Origin: Pomphorhynchus laevis
Lineage: Eukaryota; Acanthocephala; Palaeacanthocephala; Echinorhynchida; Pomphorhynchidae
Direction: 5' to 3'
Assembly (NCBI GenBank): GCA_012934845.2
Contig: WNNJ02003809.1
Span: forward strand, 62,001 to 126,000
DNA: 64,000 bases
A program made the translations under genes and the position numbers. Below, in pieces: positions 42,732 to 54,059 of this stretch. The notes under the pieces are model-generated. The model did not search any database and had not been told where the DNA came from. It was given only the letters and a program-made list of their open reading frames with translations. The stretch's first letter is position 1. The number at the start of each line of letters is the position of its first letter.

Positions 42732-42925
42732 TATACTGAAGCAACAAACATGTCGGAGTTAACCAATATCGAAATGCAACTTACTGCATTTGGCTTGTAT
42801 ATGGATTTAAGAAAGTATAGGATATGAAATTTTAGCAACAAACATGTCGGAGTTAACCAATATCAAAATGCAACTTACTGCTTTTGGCTTGTATATGGAT
42901 TTAAGAAAGTATAGGATATAAAATC
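42732..42925 (+). repeat. Mini-ORF repeat, two tandem copies of about 100 bp
   Basis: GCAACAAACATGTCGGAGTT ... AAGTATAGGATAT occurs twice head to tail (42737-42835 and 42836-42925). Both match the copy at 41165-41260 nearly base for base and keep the MSELTNI-EMQLTA-GLYMDLRKYRI frame. They sit inside a Penelope-like tail. Confidence 0.85.
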
Positions 42926-42985
42926 GAGATTTTATAAAATCGAGATTTTATAAAATCGAGATTTTATATGAGATATAAAATCTCG
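42921..42985. repeat. Near-palindromic 17-bp tandem repeat
   Basis: Three copies of AAAATCGAGATTTTAT, then diverged AGATATAAAATCTCG sequence. Each unit is nearly self-complementary, so the array can fold into several alternative hairpins. Confidence 0.8.
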
Positions 42986-43110
42986 TATATGCGATATAAA
43001 TTGGTCAAAATCTTATATAATCATTTATTATTTATAATTATTTATCTTTATTTTTAATTTATATATAGCATGAAATACGTAGACTCAATTATTTGATCTG
43101 ATATTTTGTT

Positions 43111-44049
43111 TGACAATATTAGCTGTTCCAACGTCACAGAACCGATTGGAAAAGTACGTATGAGGTTTCATTAAAATATTGTTAAAAGAGAGAAGAGTAC
43201 AGGAAATTAAAATCACAAGTCGATTAAACCTTATCCGATGATTTTATGACCAATCGCCTCCATAACTCAAGCAGTGTTTCTTTGCTAAATAGTTTGCTCA
43301 GCCGTTGTATCCCAACCGGCTCGGAAGTTAACATTATGTACGATTTACCAAAAATACAAACTCAATTGTTCGATGCAAACCATTATTGCTGCATACAATC
43401 ACGTTTGTTACATAACCACAATCTTATTTCATTATTAAGTGATAACATGCTGTATCCGTTACGACTTGACTATTACGTTCGATCTAAAAATTTGCTCTTT
43501 ATAATCGAAGACTAAATGGAGGTTTTAATATTTGATCAGCTTGCATACCGAGTAAGCCCAAAGTTTTGGCTATAAAATATGACGTCTAAATATCTGTTTT
43601 TTGTCCAATATAGAATTATGTCTCAAAAATGAAGTCTAATAAACTGCATTTGTTTTATCACAAACATATCAATTTCAGTTGACTGTATCTGACCTTTCGT
43701 CTTTGCAAGATTAATTCTCTTTCTTATATACATATTTATTCACTCCATATTTTTGACCCATTTCTCTACATTTCAATGAATATCTTCTATATATCATCAA
43801 ACACCCATAAAACTTCAGTCGTCGATCTTACTTCATTACCCCTTTTAGATTTGAACTATTCTCTTACCCATGTGTGTACTTAACTTCCTTTTCAATACTT
43901 CAAGCATCTTCTCCTCACATTCATAATCTCCGCTGGTAATTTATATTTTTACTGTTTCTTTATGTTTTGGTAAAAGTATACTATTAAAATTTATTTATAC
44001 TAAAGAATGCAAATACAATGGGAGTCACGATTAAATATAAATTAAAATT
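43111..44049. other. No supported gene; one unexplained open frame
   Basis: A plus-strand open frame at 43246-43515 (89 codons, with HNSSSVSLLNSLLSRCIPTG) has ordinary composition for coding but no recognisable domain. Acceptor- and donor-like sites are too weak to call an exon. The remainder is AT-rich. Confidence 0.35.
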
Positions 44050-44680
44050 AGAATTGTCATGTTGAGGTAGTCTCCAAATCCTTTATTGTTTCTTGAACAT
44101 GATACTATGTGAGCAGGTAAGCTATTCCATCCAGTACGCACCCCATATAGTAAGACTCTCTAGACATCACGCACCGTGAAAACAGTGGCTTCGGATGTGT
44201 AGATCCTTTTTGAAAGGGTACATATTTATTAGAAGATTATCAAGGCGACTTACGGCATCTTCAAGCCTGATAATAGTATATCCTTTTTTATTAAGCCTAC
44301 AAGGAAATTCTCTGTTTAAAAGGTAATCGTCTTAATGAAAGTACCAAATGCGTTGCTCTGTGTAGCATCTTTTCATGTTGGGTTAGCGAACATCCTGCGA
44401 CTCAGTATGAATGATTCTTAAAGTAGAGTAAATTTCGGAATGTCAACTCCCCCCCCGAATGATGTGTAAGCATGAACTTGTAGTAAGTTCATTCAGAGCA
44501 ATGGACGGTATGCCGACAGGGCTAGAGGAATTAGTTCGAGATAGTCTTCGTAGTTCCGAAAAGTACAATTTAACGAGTATTAAGCAATCATATAGAGTAA
44601 TTGTTGTTGAAAATGCCATAAATTTCCTTCCTTCGGATGCAACTGACTGTATCTGATGATAAAGCAATATTATGCTTAAC
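44050..44680 (-). mobile_element. CR1-like LINE remnant, internally deleted
   Basis: The minus strand reads SSSPVGIPSIALNELTTSSC (44443-44560), like the start of an RT domain. Below it, 44060-44430 reads a C-terminal LINE pattern including GWNSLPAHIVSCS near 44095-44135. The RT centre is missing between them. Short and decayed. Confidence 0.55.
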
Positions 44681-45129
44681 ATTAAAGGTGCAATTACTCA
44701 GCAAATATAAAATAATAAAAACAGATTTTGTAGTTTTAATACACACGTCGCGATACAGTAGTCAAAGAGCAATAAAAATTACGACAGTGAAGATTTTGTA
44801 AAAGTTTTATGTTGAATGTTCCAATAAAGCTTAAAGTTCACAATACATAAAGTGAACAGAAAGGGTTGTTTTAGTAGCTATACCGGATGACGCCTAGAAA
44901 TATTATAATGAACCTAAAACAAATTGAATACCACTTGAATAGTTATGCTTGTTAATACAAAATAAAAACAGAAATACAGCGTCATAATACAGATAGATCT
45001 TGAGAATAACCAATAATAATTAGTGAAAATATAATGTACACTGTATTACACTTCTCTACTTATTTAGAATCTACTGTTTTCCATTCCAGGAATATTTAGA
45101 ATCAACTAAATTCAGGGTTTAATTATATT
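44681..45129. other. No gene seen
   Basis: AT-rich spacer between LINE and Penelope-like remnants; nothing recognised. Confidence 0.5.
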
Positions 45130-45690
45130 ATTTAATATATTATTATGTAATGATATTGGCTTTCTTCAAAATCATTTAAATAATTTAATAGATACATATT
45201 TTAAACTAGGTTACTATAAAAATAACATCAAGCAGAAAATAGTAAAATATATAAATCAACACAATAATATAAAGAATAAATTTAAACTCTTAAGTGCCAA
45301 ATTTTTATGGATGGATAATAAATAATATACTTTGTATTAGAATAAGATACTAGATAGTTATTTCAGAGGAAATACATCATTAGCATGTATTTGGCCCCGC
45401 TGCTATGTTGGGTAGAGGAGTTAGGGGCCGAAACCTGATAGCATAGCAGTTCCTCCTGGTGACCTCTAATTCTTATTCTGATAAAACGTCTGTTATTTAT
45501 TATTCAATTCATATAAAATTGATTATTATTTTTAATTTCAATTTATAATTCATCTTGATTTAAATTATATAAAATCTTATAACAATTATTTATTATTAAT
45601 TAATTTTTTATTATTTAACTATTTAACTTTTATTTTGCATTATTTTTAATTTGCAATATAAAATACGTAGACTTAGTTAGCTTATTTAAT
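45130..45690 (+). mobile_element. Penelope-like element, 3' terminal part
   Basis: Plus-strand coding end (45155-45325: NDIGFLQNHLNNLIDTYFKL, then KIVKYINQHNNIKNKFKLLS and LWMDNK stop). It is followed by the complete end module 45350-45475 and an AT-rich tail to ATACGTAGACTTAGTTAGC (near 45680). It fixes the 3' structure of the family: stop, about 45 nt, module, then a tail of about 200 nt. The 5' part is absent. Confidence 0.85.
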
Positions 45691-45904
45691 TGATACGTTT
45701 TTAGCTGAAATGGTAGCTTTATTGTTGCTCAATAACTGATTTTATTCAATTATCGAAAGTAATAGGAAATCAAAATGGTCATTTTAAAAATGTGGTTTTC
45801 ATAAACAATTAACTAATCAATAATAGAAAATGAATAATAAATTATAAAATAATAAAAAAATATTAAATAATTAAAATATTATGTAAACGAGAATATAATT
45901 ATTC

Positions 45905-46330
45905 TTATAGATACTAGAATAATTATATACTTCGTATTAGAATAAGATACTATATAATCAAATTTAATCAGTGGAAATACGTTTTTAACACGTATTTGGC
46001 CCCGCTGCTATGTTGGGTCGATGAATAGGGGCCGAAACCTAATAACATTGCAGTTCCTCCTGATGACCTCTTATTCTTATTATGATACAACGTCTGTTAT
46101 TTATTAGTAATTCTTATTCTGATACAACGTATGTTATTTATTAGACAATTCATAAAAATGACGTTTATTTTAAATTTCAATTTTTTATTTTAACTTGATT
46201 TAAATTATAAAAAATCTTATAACAATTATTTATTTTATTATTTAATTATTAAATTTTGATTTAGCATTATTATGTTTTATTTATTTTATAATTATATTAA
46301 ATACGTAGACTCAGTTAGCTGATTTTATTA
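45905..46330 (+). mobile_element. Penelope-like end module and tail only
   Basis: Module 45960-46070 with a TACGT...ACGTA hairpin, GGCCCCGCTGCTATG, GGGGCCGAAACC and CCTGATGACCTC. The tail ends at AATACGTAGACTCAGTTAGC near 46300. There is a small internal duplication of TTCTTATT-TGATACAACGT-TGTTATTTATTAG at 46070-46145. No coding sequence. Confidence 0.8.
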
Positions 46331-46869
46331 TTTCTAGATGGTTATGCTAAATAGTTATATAGATGCAATTATTGAATTTTATAAATAAGATTTTTGCCTG
46401 CTGTTTAAATCGGCTATATTTCATTTAAATTTTATTTGAAAATTGAATAAAAAAGGTTGTTGTAGTTAAAGGTTATGCTTTGATTTTTTTGATTATTTCA
46501 TTATGTACCAACAATGCACATTTAATTTAATAGAAACAAATTCAATTAAATTTCGGAAATGTTTACGATCATTGCTAAACATGGCTTAAATTTTTAAATT
46601 AAACTATGTAATAATTGTATATACTTTGAATTATGACATTAATTGTTTCTAATTCGAACTAGTAAAAAATACATATAGTATTTATTAAATTGTAACTCAT
46701 TCATTAATTATATCAACCCAGTTTCTTTTGTAACTTTTTAACTGAAATTAGTATTCAAAAGTTCAATTCAATAAACTCTATTTTCAGATTTTGAAGTAAC
46801 GAGATGCTTTTATTGCTAATGAAATACAAAATAAAAATAATTTAGTGCAATAATTTAACTGCTGTGTAA
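46331..46869. other. No gene seen
   Basis: AT-rich spacer with no recognised feature. Confidence 0.5.
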
Positions 46870-47275
46870 TAAGGTTTCGGCCCCCTTTCAAACAATTTTT
46901 ATTTGCCCTCACATAGCAGTGAGGGCAAATAAATAATAATGATGTATTTCTTCTGTTGAATTTGATTAAATAGTATCTTATTCTAATACGAAATTTATAA
47001 TTTTATACCCACCCATTAAAATTTTCTGCTTAAGAGCTTAAATTTATTTTTACTAATATTGATTTGGTTTATATATTTGGTTATTTGCTGTTTGATTTTA
47101 TTTTTAATGTTTAAATATATAATATTTAATAATTTTATAATAATAAAATTATTAATATAATTAATTATATAATAATTTTTATCATATACTAAAATATAGG
47201 TATTGAATAATATATAATAAGTATGTATAATGTATAACATATATATAATATATTTATTGAATAATAAATAATATA
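46870..47275 (-). mobile_element. Penelope-like fragment
   Basis: A shortened end module (GGTTTCGGCCCCC at 46873, then a perfect hairpin at 46901-46930) is joined to a stretch coding for the end of the RT protein on the minus strand (KYINQINISKNKFKLLSRKF). Strongly decayed. Confidence 0.65.
46901..46930. repeat. Perfect 12-bp hairpin
   Basis: ATTTGCCCTCAC, loop ATAGCA, GTGAGGGCAAAT. It replaces the normal GGCCCC/CTGCTATG region of the Penelope-like end module. It looks like a terminator but lies in eukaryotic repeat DNA. Confidence 0.9.
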
Positions 47276-47279
47276 CAGT

Positions 47280-48075
47280 GTATTCTAATACGAAATAGAG
47301 TCAATCAGGAAGAACTGATATGTTATCAGGTTTCGACCCTCGACCCAACATAGTAGAACGGCCAAATACATGCTAATGATGTATTTCCTAAAATAATAAA
47401 AATTTTACTGAATAAATTTTCGATAAAATTTTTATATAAAAAATTTGGCTTAACAGGTGAAATTCATTTTTTATCAAATTTTTATGATTTACAATTGTTT
47501 TAGTTTATTTTTATAGAAACCTAGTTTAAAATATGTATCTAAAAATTATTTAAATGATTTTTAAGAAAGTCAATACATTACATATTATAACAATTCTTAA
47601 AATTTCATATTATATTATTATGTATTATATATTATTTTATATAATATTTGATTTTAATATTATATAATATGCCTGAATGCTCATGAAAAATGTTTCTTGT
47701 AAATTTAAATATGCCATCTTTACGATATAAATTAATAGTAGTTTTAGTTAATGTTAATTTAATGTTCATATCTAGATATATACCTTCTTTATCAGTAATA
47801 TTGGTTTTTGTTAAGAATAAAGCTTTCTGGATAAATTTGTTCACTAATTGAATAAAAATTATCAGAATTAAATACACATATATCATCAATGTATCGAAAC
47901 ATATATTTCATATATTTATATTGTTTAGATTTAGTTTTTACACAGTTATGAACAAATTCATATTCTATAAAGCTTAAAAACAAGTCAGCTATAATTAAGC
48001 TACTATTACCACTCATTGGAACACCTTTTACTTGTCTAAATATAGATGTCCCTACTTTTAAATAATTTTGATTTA
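47280..48075 (-). mobile_element. Penelope-like element, 3' part
   Basis: End module 47290-47400 (ATGTTATCAGGTTTCGACC, CAACATAGTAGAACGGCC) followed by minus-strand coding pieces with YIDDICVF, IIADLFLSFIEYEF and HEHSG. It ends abruptly at about 48075 beside CTCTCTGCATCCAGCAG, which resembles the centre of the MITE at 32.3 kb. Broken at several points. Confidence 0.75.
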
Positions 48076-48119
48076 TCCTCTCTGCATCCAGCAGTGGAGG
48101 TATCCGGTACTGATAAAAT

Positions 48120-49462
48120 GTCAATTTTAATTTAAAGAATTATAATTTTATATTTTTCGATATATGGGTTTTAGCCTAAAAACCATAATTATTTTACTGG
48201 AACTTGTAATTATGTAACTATAAATATTGTTCAGAATTACGTTCGGGTCAAATTTATAATTGTTCATTTTAATTGCAAGCCTTAGAAGAGGACTGCTCGG
48301 ACAGCCGAAATATTGATTAAAAACATTTTGCGTATTTTTTAGAGGAAGACTCACCCTATTTACTGGACATTGATCATCACCTCCTTTAATTTAAAGAATT
48401 ATATTTTTAGCGTTAAAACGTTCGAAAATTAACGAATTATGTCTTTGTTTGCTATAAGTATCATTTTGTACATACAGGATCAATTGATTGCAAGAATATA
48501 CGCTGCAATTATTTGAAAACAACCTTATATTTAATCTGGAATATCATAGTAAAAAATAGTATTCAGAATAGCATCGGATTGCCAATATTTGTGCTCTATT
48601 AACATATTGTACGTGAGAACAGTAAGCAATTCAGATTACTTGATGTAACTTTGTTTAACGCAATCGACATTCGTTTCCCCACCTTCAATCAACAAATAAA
48701 AAATACAGCATCACTCATGTGAATGTCATCTGTCGTGTGTTGAAATACAAATGAATTTTTATGGCATTCAATCAATTGAAATGGGCGTGGAAATCACACA
48801 ATTCTGTTTTGACGTCGTAAAACACATTATCGATAAAGTAACTGGTGATAATGTATTTTTCCATATATTTGCTTAATAACGCAAAACCCAGAAATGTTTA
48901 GTCAGGAAAACAAATACGAGCTTTTCATGTCATTAACGAAAAGCTCATAATAACCAAATTTAAAATAGACTTTTCGAGGAAGTGATAAAATGATAAACAA
49001 AGTCAATATGAGATTTTACATTAGTTTAATGATAATGTTTAACAGTGAACCAATAAATTATTAATTGATTTTTGAATTCAAAAACAAAAGTACAGTATAT
49101 CACATTAAGTGGTTAGACGTTGAATCATCTGCATACTCTGCAGCTATGATTAGACATTTAATATCTAAAGATATAAGATACTTATATTTTTATAATTATC
49201 TAAAGATACTTATAAAGATATTTTATTTTAAATATAGGATATTATTTTATCCATAAAATGTTTGAACAATTATAATTTGCCTAAATTTAATTAGTTAACT
49301 TTATTTAAATTTATTTTTAATAATATTTTGCTAATTTATACATTGTAAATTCAATATTTTAATAATATTTTGTTGACTTATACTTCTCCATTATAAGAAA
49401 TAGGAAAATTTATTAAACTTGCATGAAAAATAGCAGAAAAATACCGTGTTTTTAACATATAG
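48120..49462. other. No supported gene
   Basis: AT-rich sequence. Short open frames on both strands look like chance. GGATATTATTTTATCC near 49236-49251 recurs at 49708-49723, marking the left edge of a local duplication. Confidence 0.45.
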
Positions 49463-50776
49463 TGTCAGTGTTTCTGCCAGATGTTAAAGATGAATTTGTT
49501 AATGGTGAAGCTGAGAAACATTCATATGAAACTTTACGAGATTTAAATACTAATTTAGATGTAAGCAGTTCAAAAACGAAGGTTAAAGGTGAAAGGATTA
49601 CCTAGACTGTCAACTGAACAAAATTAAGATCATCCAACAGAAAACTGTTAAATCATCATATTATAAATACATTTTTATTTTCAATCATATTCGTTTCAGA
49701 TATCAAGGATATTATTTTATCCCTGAAGTTTGTGAACACATGATGAAAGACGATTTACACAATATGACAAGCAAAATACAAAGAAAAACGGAATTTTAAT
49801 TAATTTAAATACTTATTTAGATGTAAGCAGATCAGAAACAAATGACTTGCATAATTTTTCATATTCGACTACGATATTCGAAGATGAAAATGTTCTTGAT
49901 AGAATATGGCCCAGCAATATTCTACAAAAAATATCTTCCGCATGTGAAACTGAAATATGTCCAAGCAAAATATCATATGGACAAAAATCAGATCACTTAA
50001 AAGAAGCTGCTATGCCTGAAACTGAATTACATAAAGTTGATTTGATTTATTCTAATTCTAATGAAGTATGGCCTAGCGTAACAGGCCACGGAAAAGAACG
50101 TGATCCGGTATTAAATATCAGTACGGATAAAGAATGTGATAGTATAGAACACATCAGCGCTCAGATTTCAAAAGAAATTATACCGGAGAGCAGTGAATCA
50201 GCTAATGATGTGTGTGATCATGAGCCCTTTGAACCATTAGCAACTGCTTTACAACTCCTGATATCACTACGAAAGCAAAGCATTTAATGGCTTTGCAAAG
50301 ACGAGATATATTTGAGCAGTAACCTAGCATTCTTAAGGGTACGTAATCAAAATCTTAAGATTAAAAGATATTTGGAATGCGAAAATGAATTGAATTCATT
50401 TTCTAACCATAAATATAACAAGTTGAATTGTAAAATGCTTAGCAGAGATGATAATTGTAGGTTATTAGTGACTGTTAGTGGCAAACATTTAGTGTCTGAT
50501 TCTGTAGATGGAAAAATGGATAATCCCGTAAAAGAAAAACTGGCTTATCGAGACAAAGTAACTCAAAAGATTGCAGTTGGAACATATTCGAAAATAGTTC
50601 ATCCTTGTGTGATAGGCGTGAAACACTATTATTACCCACTGAAGAATACTATAATTCGAGATTACATTAAAAACAAACTCAAGACTTGGCAAAAATCATT
50701 GAAAGTTGATAAGATAAGTCGTAAGATTGCAGCTGGACCAAATCCGATTGTTATTAGATTCTGGAAAATAATTTGA
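49463..50776 (+). CDS. Unidentified host-like coding region
   Basis: An exon-like piece 49463-49560 (after AACATATAG, before GTAAGC) encodes FLPDVKDEFVNGEAEKHSYE and ends LNTNLD. Longer open stretches follow at about 49810-50287 (acidic, with IWPSNILQKISSACETE) and 50312-50776 (basic, with VTQKIAVGTYSKIVHPCVIG and VDKISRKIAAGPNPIVIRFW). The phrase LNT-x-LDVS-x-S-x-T occurs at both 49541 and 49806, pointing to an internal duplication. The last two pieces are in different frames around a GGGTACGTAA donor-like site (50337). I do not recognise the protein. It could be a real gene with unplaced introns or a decaying one. Confidence 0.4.
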
Positions 50777-53140
50777 TCAACTTTTTCGGTTTTTTGTATT
50801 TAATTCCACGTACTTGTTTAGCGTCGGCATCATATCTTTTCATGTGATCACAGGTTTAATTTTGTTTAGAAAATTAAAAAAATTTAAAAAATTAATAAAA
50901 TACGAATATTAAATATTTTTAATATTAAAATTATTATTTTTTTTATATTCGACTATCATATTTGAAAATGTTCGTGATCGAAAAGATTTTTTATTCCTAA
51001 AAAATTATCTTGTGCGTGTGAAGTGATCTAATGCGACTGCGTTAATTTTAAATTTTAGATTTTAAATATAAATTTTAAGTTAATAATTATTATTACTTTA
51101 TTATTAAATAATTATTTTATAATTAATTAATAATAATTATTAAACAATTATTGAATATTTTTAAATGATTAAGGCGAGTGTAAAACTCGCTTAAAAACAA
51201 GTTTTATGACGTATCTTCTCTGATGAAATTTGATTATCTACTATCTTATCTAGTGTATTAGATAAGATAATGTATGCAAAAATTTTATACCTGAAAACAA
51301 CGTAAATAAATGATGCATTTCCCCCCATTAAATGTAACTCGACGGTTTAAAGCGGGCGTTTTAAACCTAAATGAATAGTATGTTAATTTGATTGGCATAA
51401 ATTTTCAAATAGAACCTTTGAAATTTTTAAAATGTTCTTAAATGTTTTTTTAACTAAAAGAAGTTCGTAAAACATTTTTCTAATATTTTTATTTGAAATA
51501 TTCACATGATAACAAATTATTCGTTCTATCTTTCCTTATTTTCCAATCAGAAATGGATCAAATTGAATTAAACAATTGAAATTCGGCGTTATCCTGATTT
51601 ACAATGCTTTGTACTTTAGACATACTCCAATAAATCTAATTTAAATGAACATTAAATCTAATTTTATGTGCTCTATTCGAATACTAGACTTTCGAAATTG
51701 TCTACCAAGTCATAGTTTAATAATCGTATTATTTGAATGGTGATAATTGTCGTTTCTTTCATTTATTGATCGCAACTCTCGATGAATGTGCTAATTGCCG
51801 CTAGCAATTTATTTCTTAAATTGAAATGCTTTTGTACTCCTCATCATCTACTTTAAGCCACTATTCAGGTACGTGTGAAATCGTCAATATGAGTAAATGA
51901 GTTTCAATTGTATTAAAGCGCATATTCTCATCTAATTAAAACAAGACAATTCAGAGAGCACGCAATTTTCCAATTGCAATATGTTCAAATGTTGCATAAC
52001 ATAACAGCTCAACAGTAAATCGCATTGAAAACAATACTGAATGCAGCAAGACAACGATCTTTTCAATCAAGATTAAACAATGCCGGCGGCAAATTTAGTA
52101 ATTGCGTGTCCTTTTTATCGGACTCAATAGATACTCCGTTTTCTAGCATGCTCAACATTAATAAGAAAGAATCAAAGTTAAAAATATCTGTGAATCTAAA
52201 CTGTTTAGCTGAACTTTGTAATATAAATTTATTATATTTTAAGATCAAAACATCAGAAAAATGAAATTGCTAAAACTTATTCGCCTATTTAGTAAAATGT
52301 TTATTTCTTGTCTATATTAGAATCAAATTATTATATTTTGGAGTCTCAGTATTTGATGAAAATTGTTTTAAATACATCAGAAATATTTTGCCATTTCAAT
52401 TGTAGCGTGGCGAATTCAGAAAACTTGCCTAAGTTAATAGCTAACATTTCAATGTTCTGAAAATTGTCTTTTTACTTTGTTCGAATTCTTAAATTTCAAT
52501 GGTTAACTTACATTTTGCATCAATAGATATTCATACAAAATTTTTGAGACAAATTAAGAAAACGAGAGCGAACATATCCAAATCTTATTTGCAATAATTA
52601 CATTTTGACATCAAAATCATTTATTTAAACATTTATTGAGACAATATTAAACAATCGAGATAAAAACGCAAAGCATCCAAATCGTCACTAAAATTCTTTA
52701 CGTCATTTAGCAAATTATGATTTGATAACCAAAAAATTACGCAAGTCATTATTTTCTTATTGAGATTCAAATGAATTGAATTTTGTCTATTTAAATAAAC
52801 TTAATCGTTAGTTAAATCCATAATTGGTAGTCAAATAATTTAAAAAATGTTCTACATTGTTTTAAATTATATTAATTAATTATTATTAATAGTTATTATT
52901 AATTAATAATAATTAATAGCTAATTAATAATCAATTATTAATTGATTATTATTAATTAATATTATTAATTAATTATTTTTCGTTTTCTATACCTTATTAA
53001 TATTTTAATTATCACTAACATAAATATTTTAATATAGTAATATTTTTATTATGCCACGTTCTTAAAGTATATATCAAAACAAAATAGAATATCGATCTTG
53101 AATGTATTTTTGTTATGGAATAGTATATATCATTAAACAA
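50777..53140. other. No supported gene; two small hairpins
   Basis: AT-rich region. Hairpins GCGAGT/ACTCGC (51174-51190) and TATCTTATCTA/TAGATAAGATA (51242-51269) sit in a remnant resembling the flank of the Penelope-like end module (TGATGAAATTTGATTATCTA). An open frame at 52025-52264 has no recognisable domain. 52860-52980 is an ATTAATTATT low-complexity tract. Confidence 0.45.
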
Positions 53141-54059
53141 AATATTGGCTACTTTATTGTTTATTATAAAATTGTTAATTCAAAAATTTACTTGTATAAT
53201 CTACTTTACAGATCAAATAATCTTGTGCATCAAATCATCTTGTATACCTTTTTCCAATGTTTTTATTATTGTACCTGGTAGTTATTTATACTTCTTGAAT
53301 AAAACTGACGTATCTTCTAACTCTGGGTGCAAACCACTTAATTTCCTTCACGGGAATGACCTAAAAAATTCAACAGACCTTCAGCAGAATACAGCGGGTC
53401 ACACGTATTGTAAAATAGAGATGGTAACATTTGCCTTTCTTTTTTTAAATCATTTTTTTTGTGAATTTGTAACCACTTTGTGATTCCATTTAAATAATTC
53501 ATACTACAAAATTATACTTTCTTCGGCATTATTCAATTTTCATTTAATTATCTCAAGCAATGATTATATAATAAATGTTCCGGTGACCGGCTTCAATTCA
53601 GCGCAAAAGAACGCCTTTGACACATTTACTGATGTTCCACAGTAGCATTTAAATTATTAGCTTTTTGACAGATTTTATACAGAACTTGAACAGGTTTCTT
53701 GCAGATCGCAAATCATACTTGTTAGTCATGGATTTTGTAAAGTTCCACCCCATTTATATTCGAGCCAATTTATATTAATTAAACAGACTTACTTTTTTAT
53801 TATTAGATAATTAGTAATAATTATTAGATAATTAGTAATAATTATTAGATAATTAGTTATAGTATCATAAATTAGATAAATATAATATATTAATTTATCT
53901 AATATATAATTAAATTAGGTAATTACTATTAATTACGAATTATTACTATAATTTTTATTTATTTTATAATAATTACACCGTAATGGTTACCCACAAATGG
54001 GTCCAAAATAAAATACATAAAAAAGGTTTTGGCCTTAATGGAATTATTATTTTATATCC
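53141..54059. other. Open frame with exon-like borders, not identified
   Basis: Plus-strand frame 53145-53483. The stretch 53220-53423, after CTTTACAG and before GTAACA, has more balanced composition and reads LNKTDVSSNSGCKPLNFLHG. It may be an exon of the same unknown gene as 49463-50776. The rest, to 54059, is AT-rich without features. Confidence 0.3.

Larger units (their letters stand above)
42590..43110 (+). mobile_element. Penelope-like end module and tail, interrupted by repeats
   Basis: Element strand is plus. The module CATTTGGCCCCGCTGCTATG ... GGGGCCGAAA (42605-42660) and AACCTCTAATTCTTATTC are followed by a short ATTCTTATTCTA array (42685-42722). Two copies of the mini-ORF repeat come next, then the tail ending TGAAATACGTAGACTCAATT (43078-43097). 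It has no coding sequence and is broken by the inserted repeats. Confidence 0.7.

Noticed and set aside
43246-43515. 89-codon frame downstream of the mini-ORF repeats
   Set aside because: No recognisable family and no convincing splice sites; left as unexplained rather than called a gene.
46901-46930. Hairpin resembling a bacterial intrinsic terminator
   Set aside because: The DNA is eukaryotic repeat sequence inside a Penelope-like fragment; the resemblance is coincidental.
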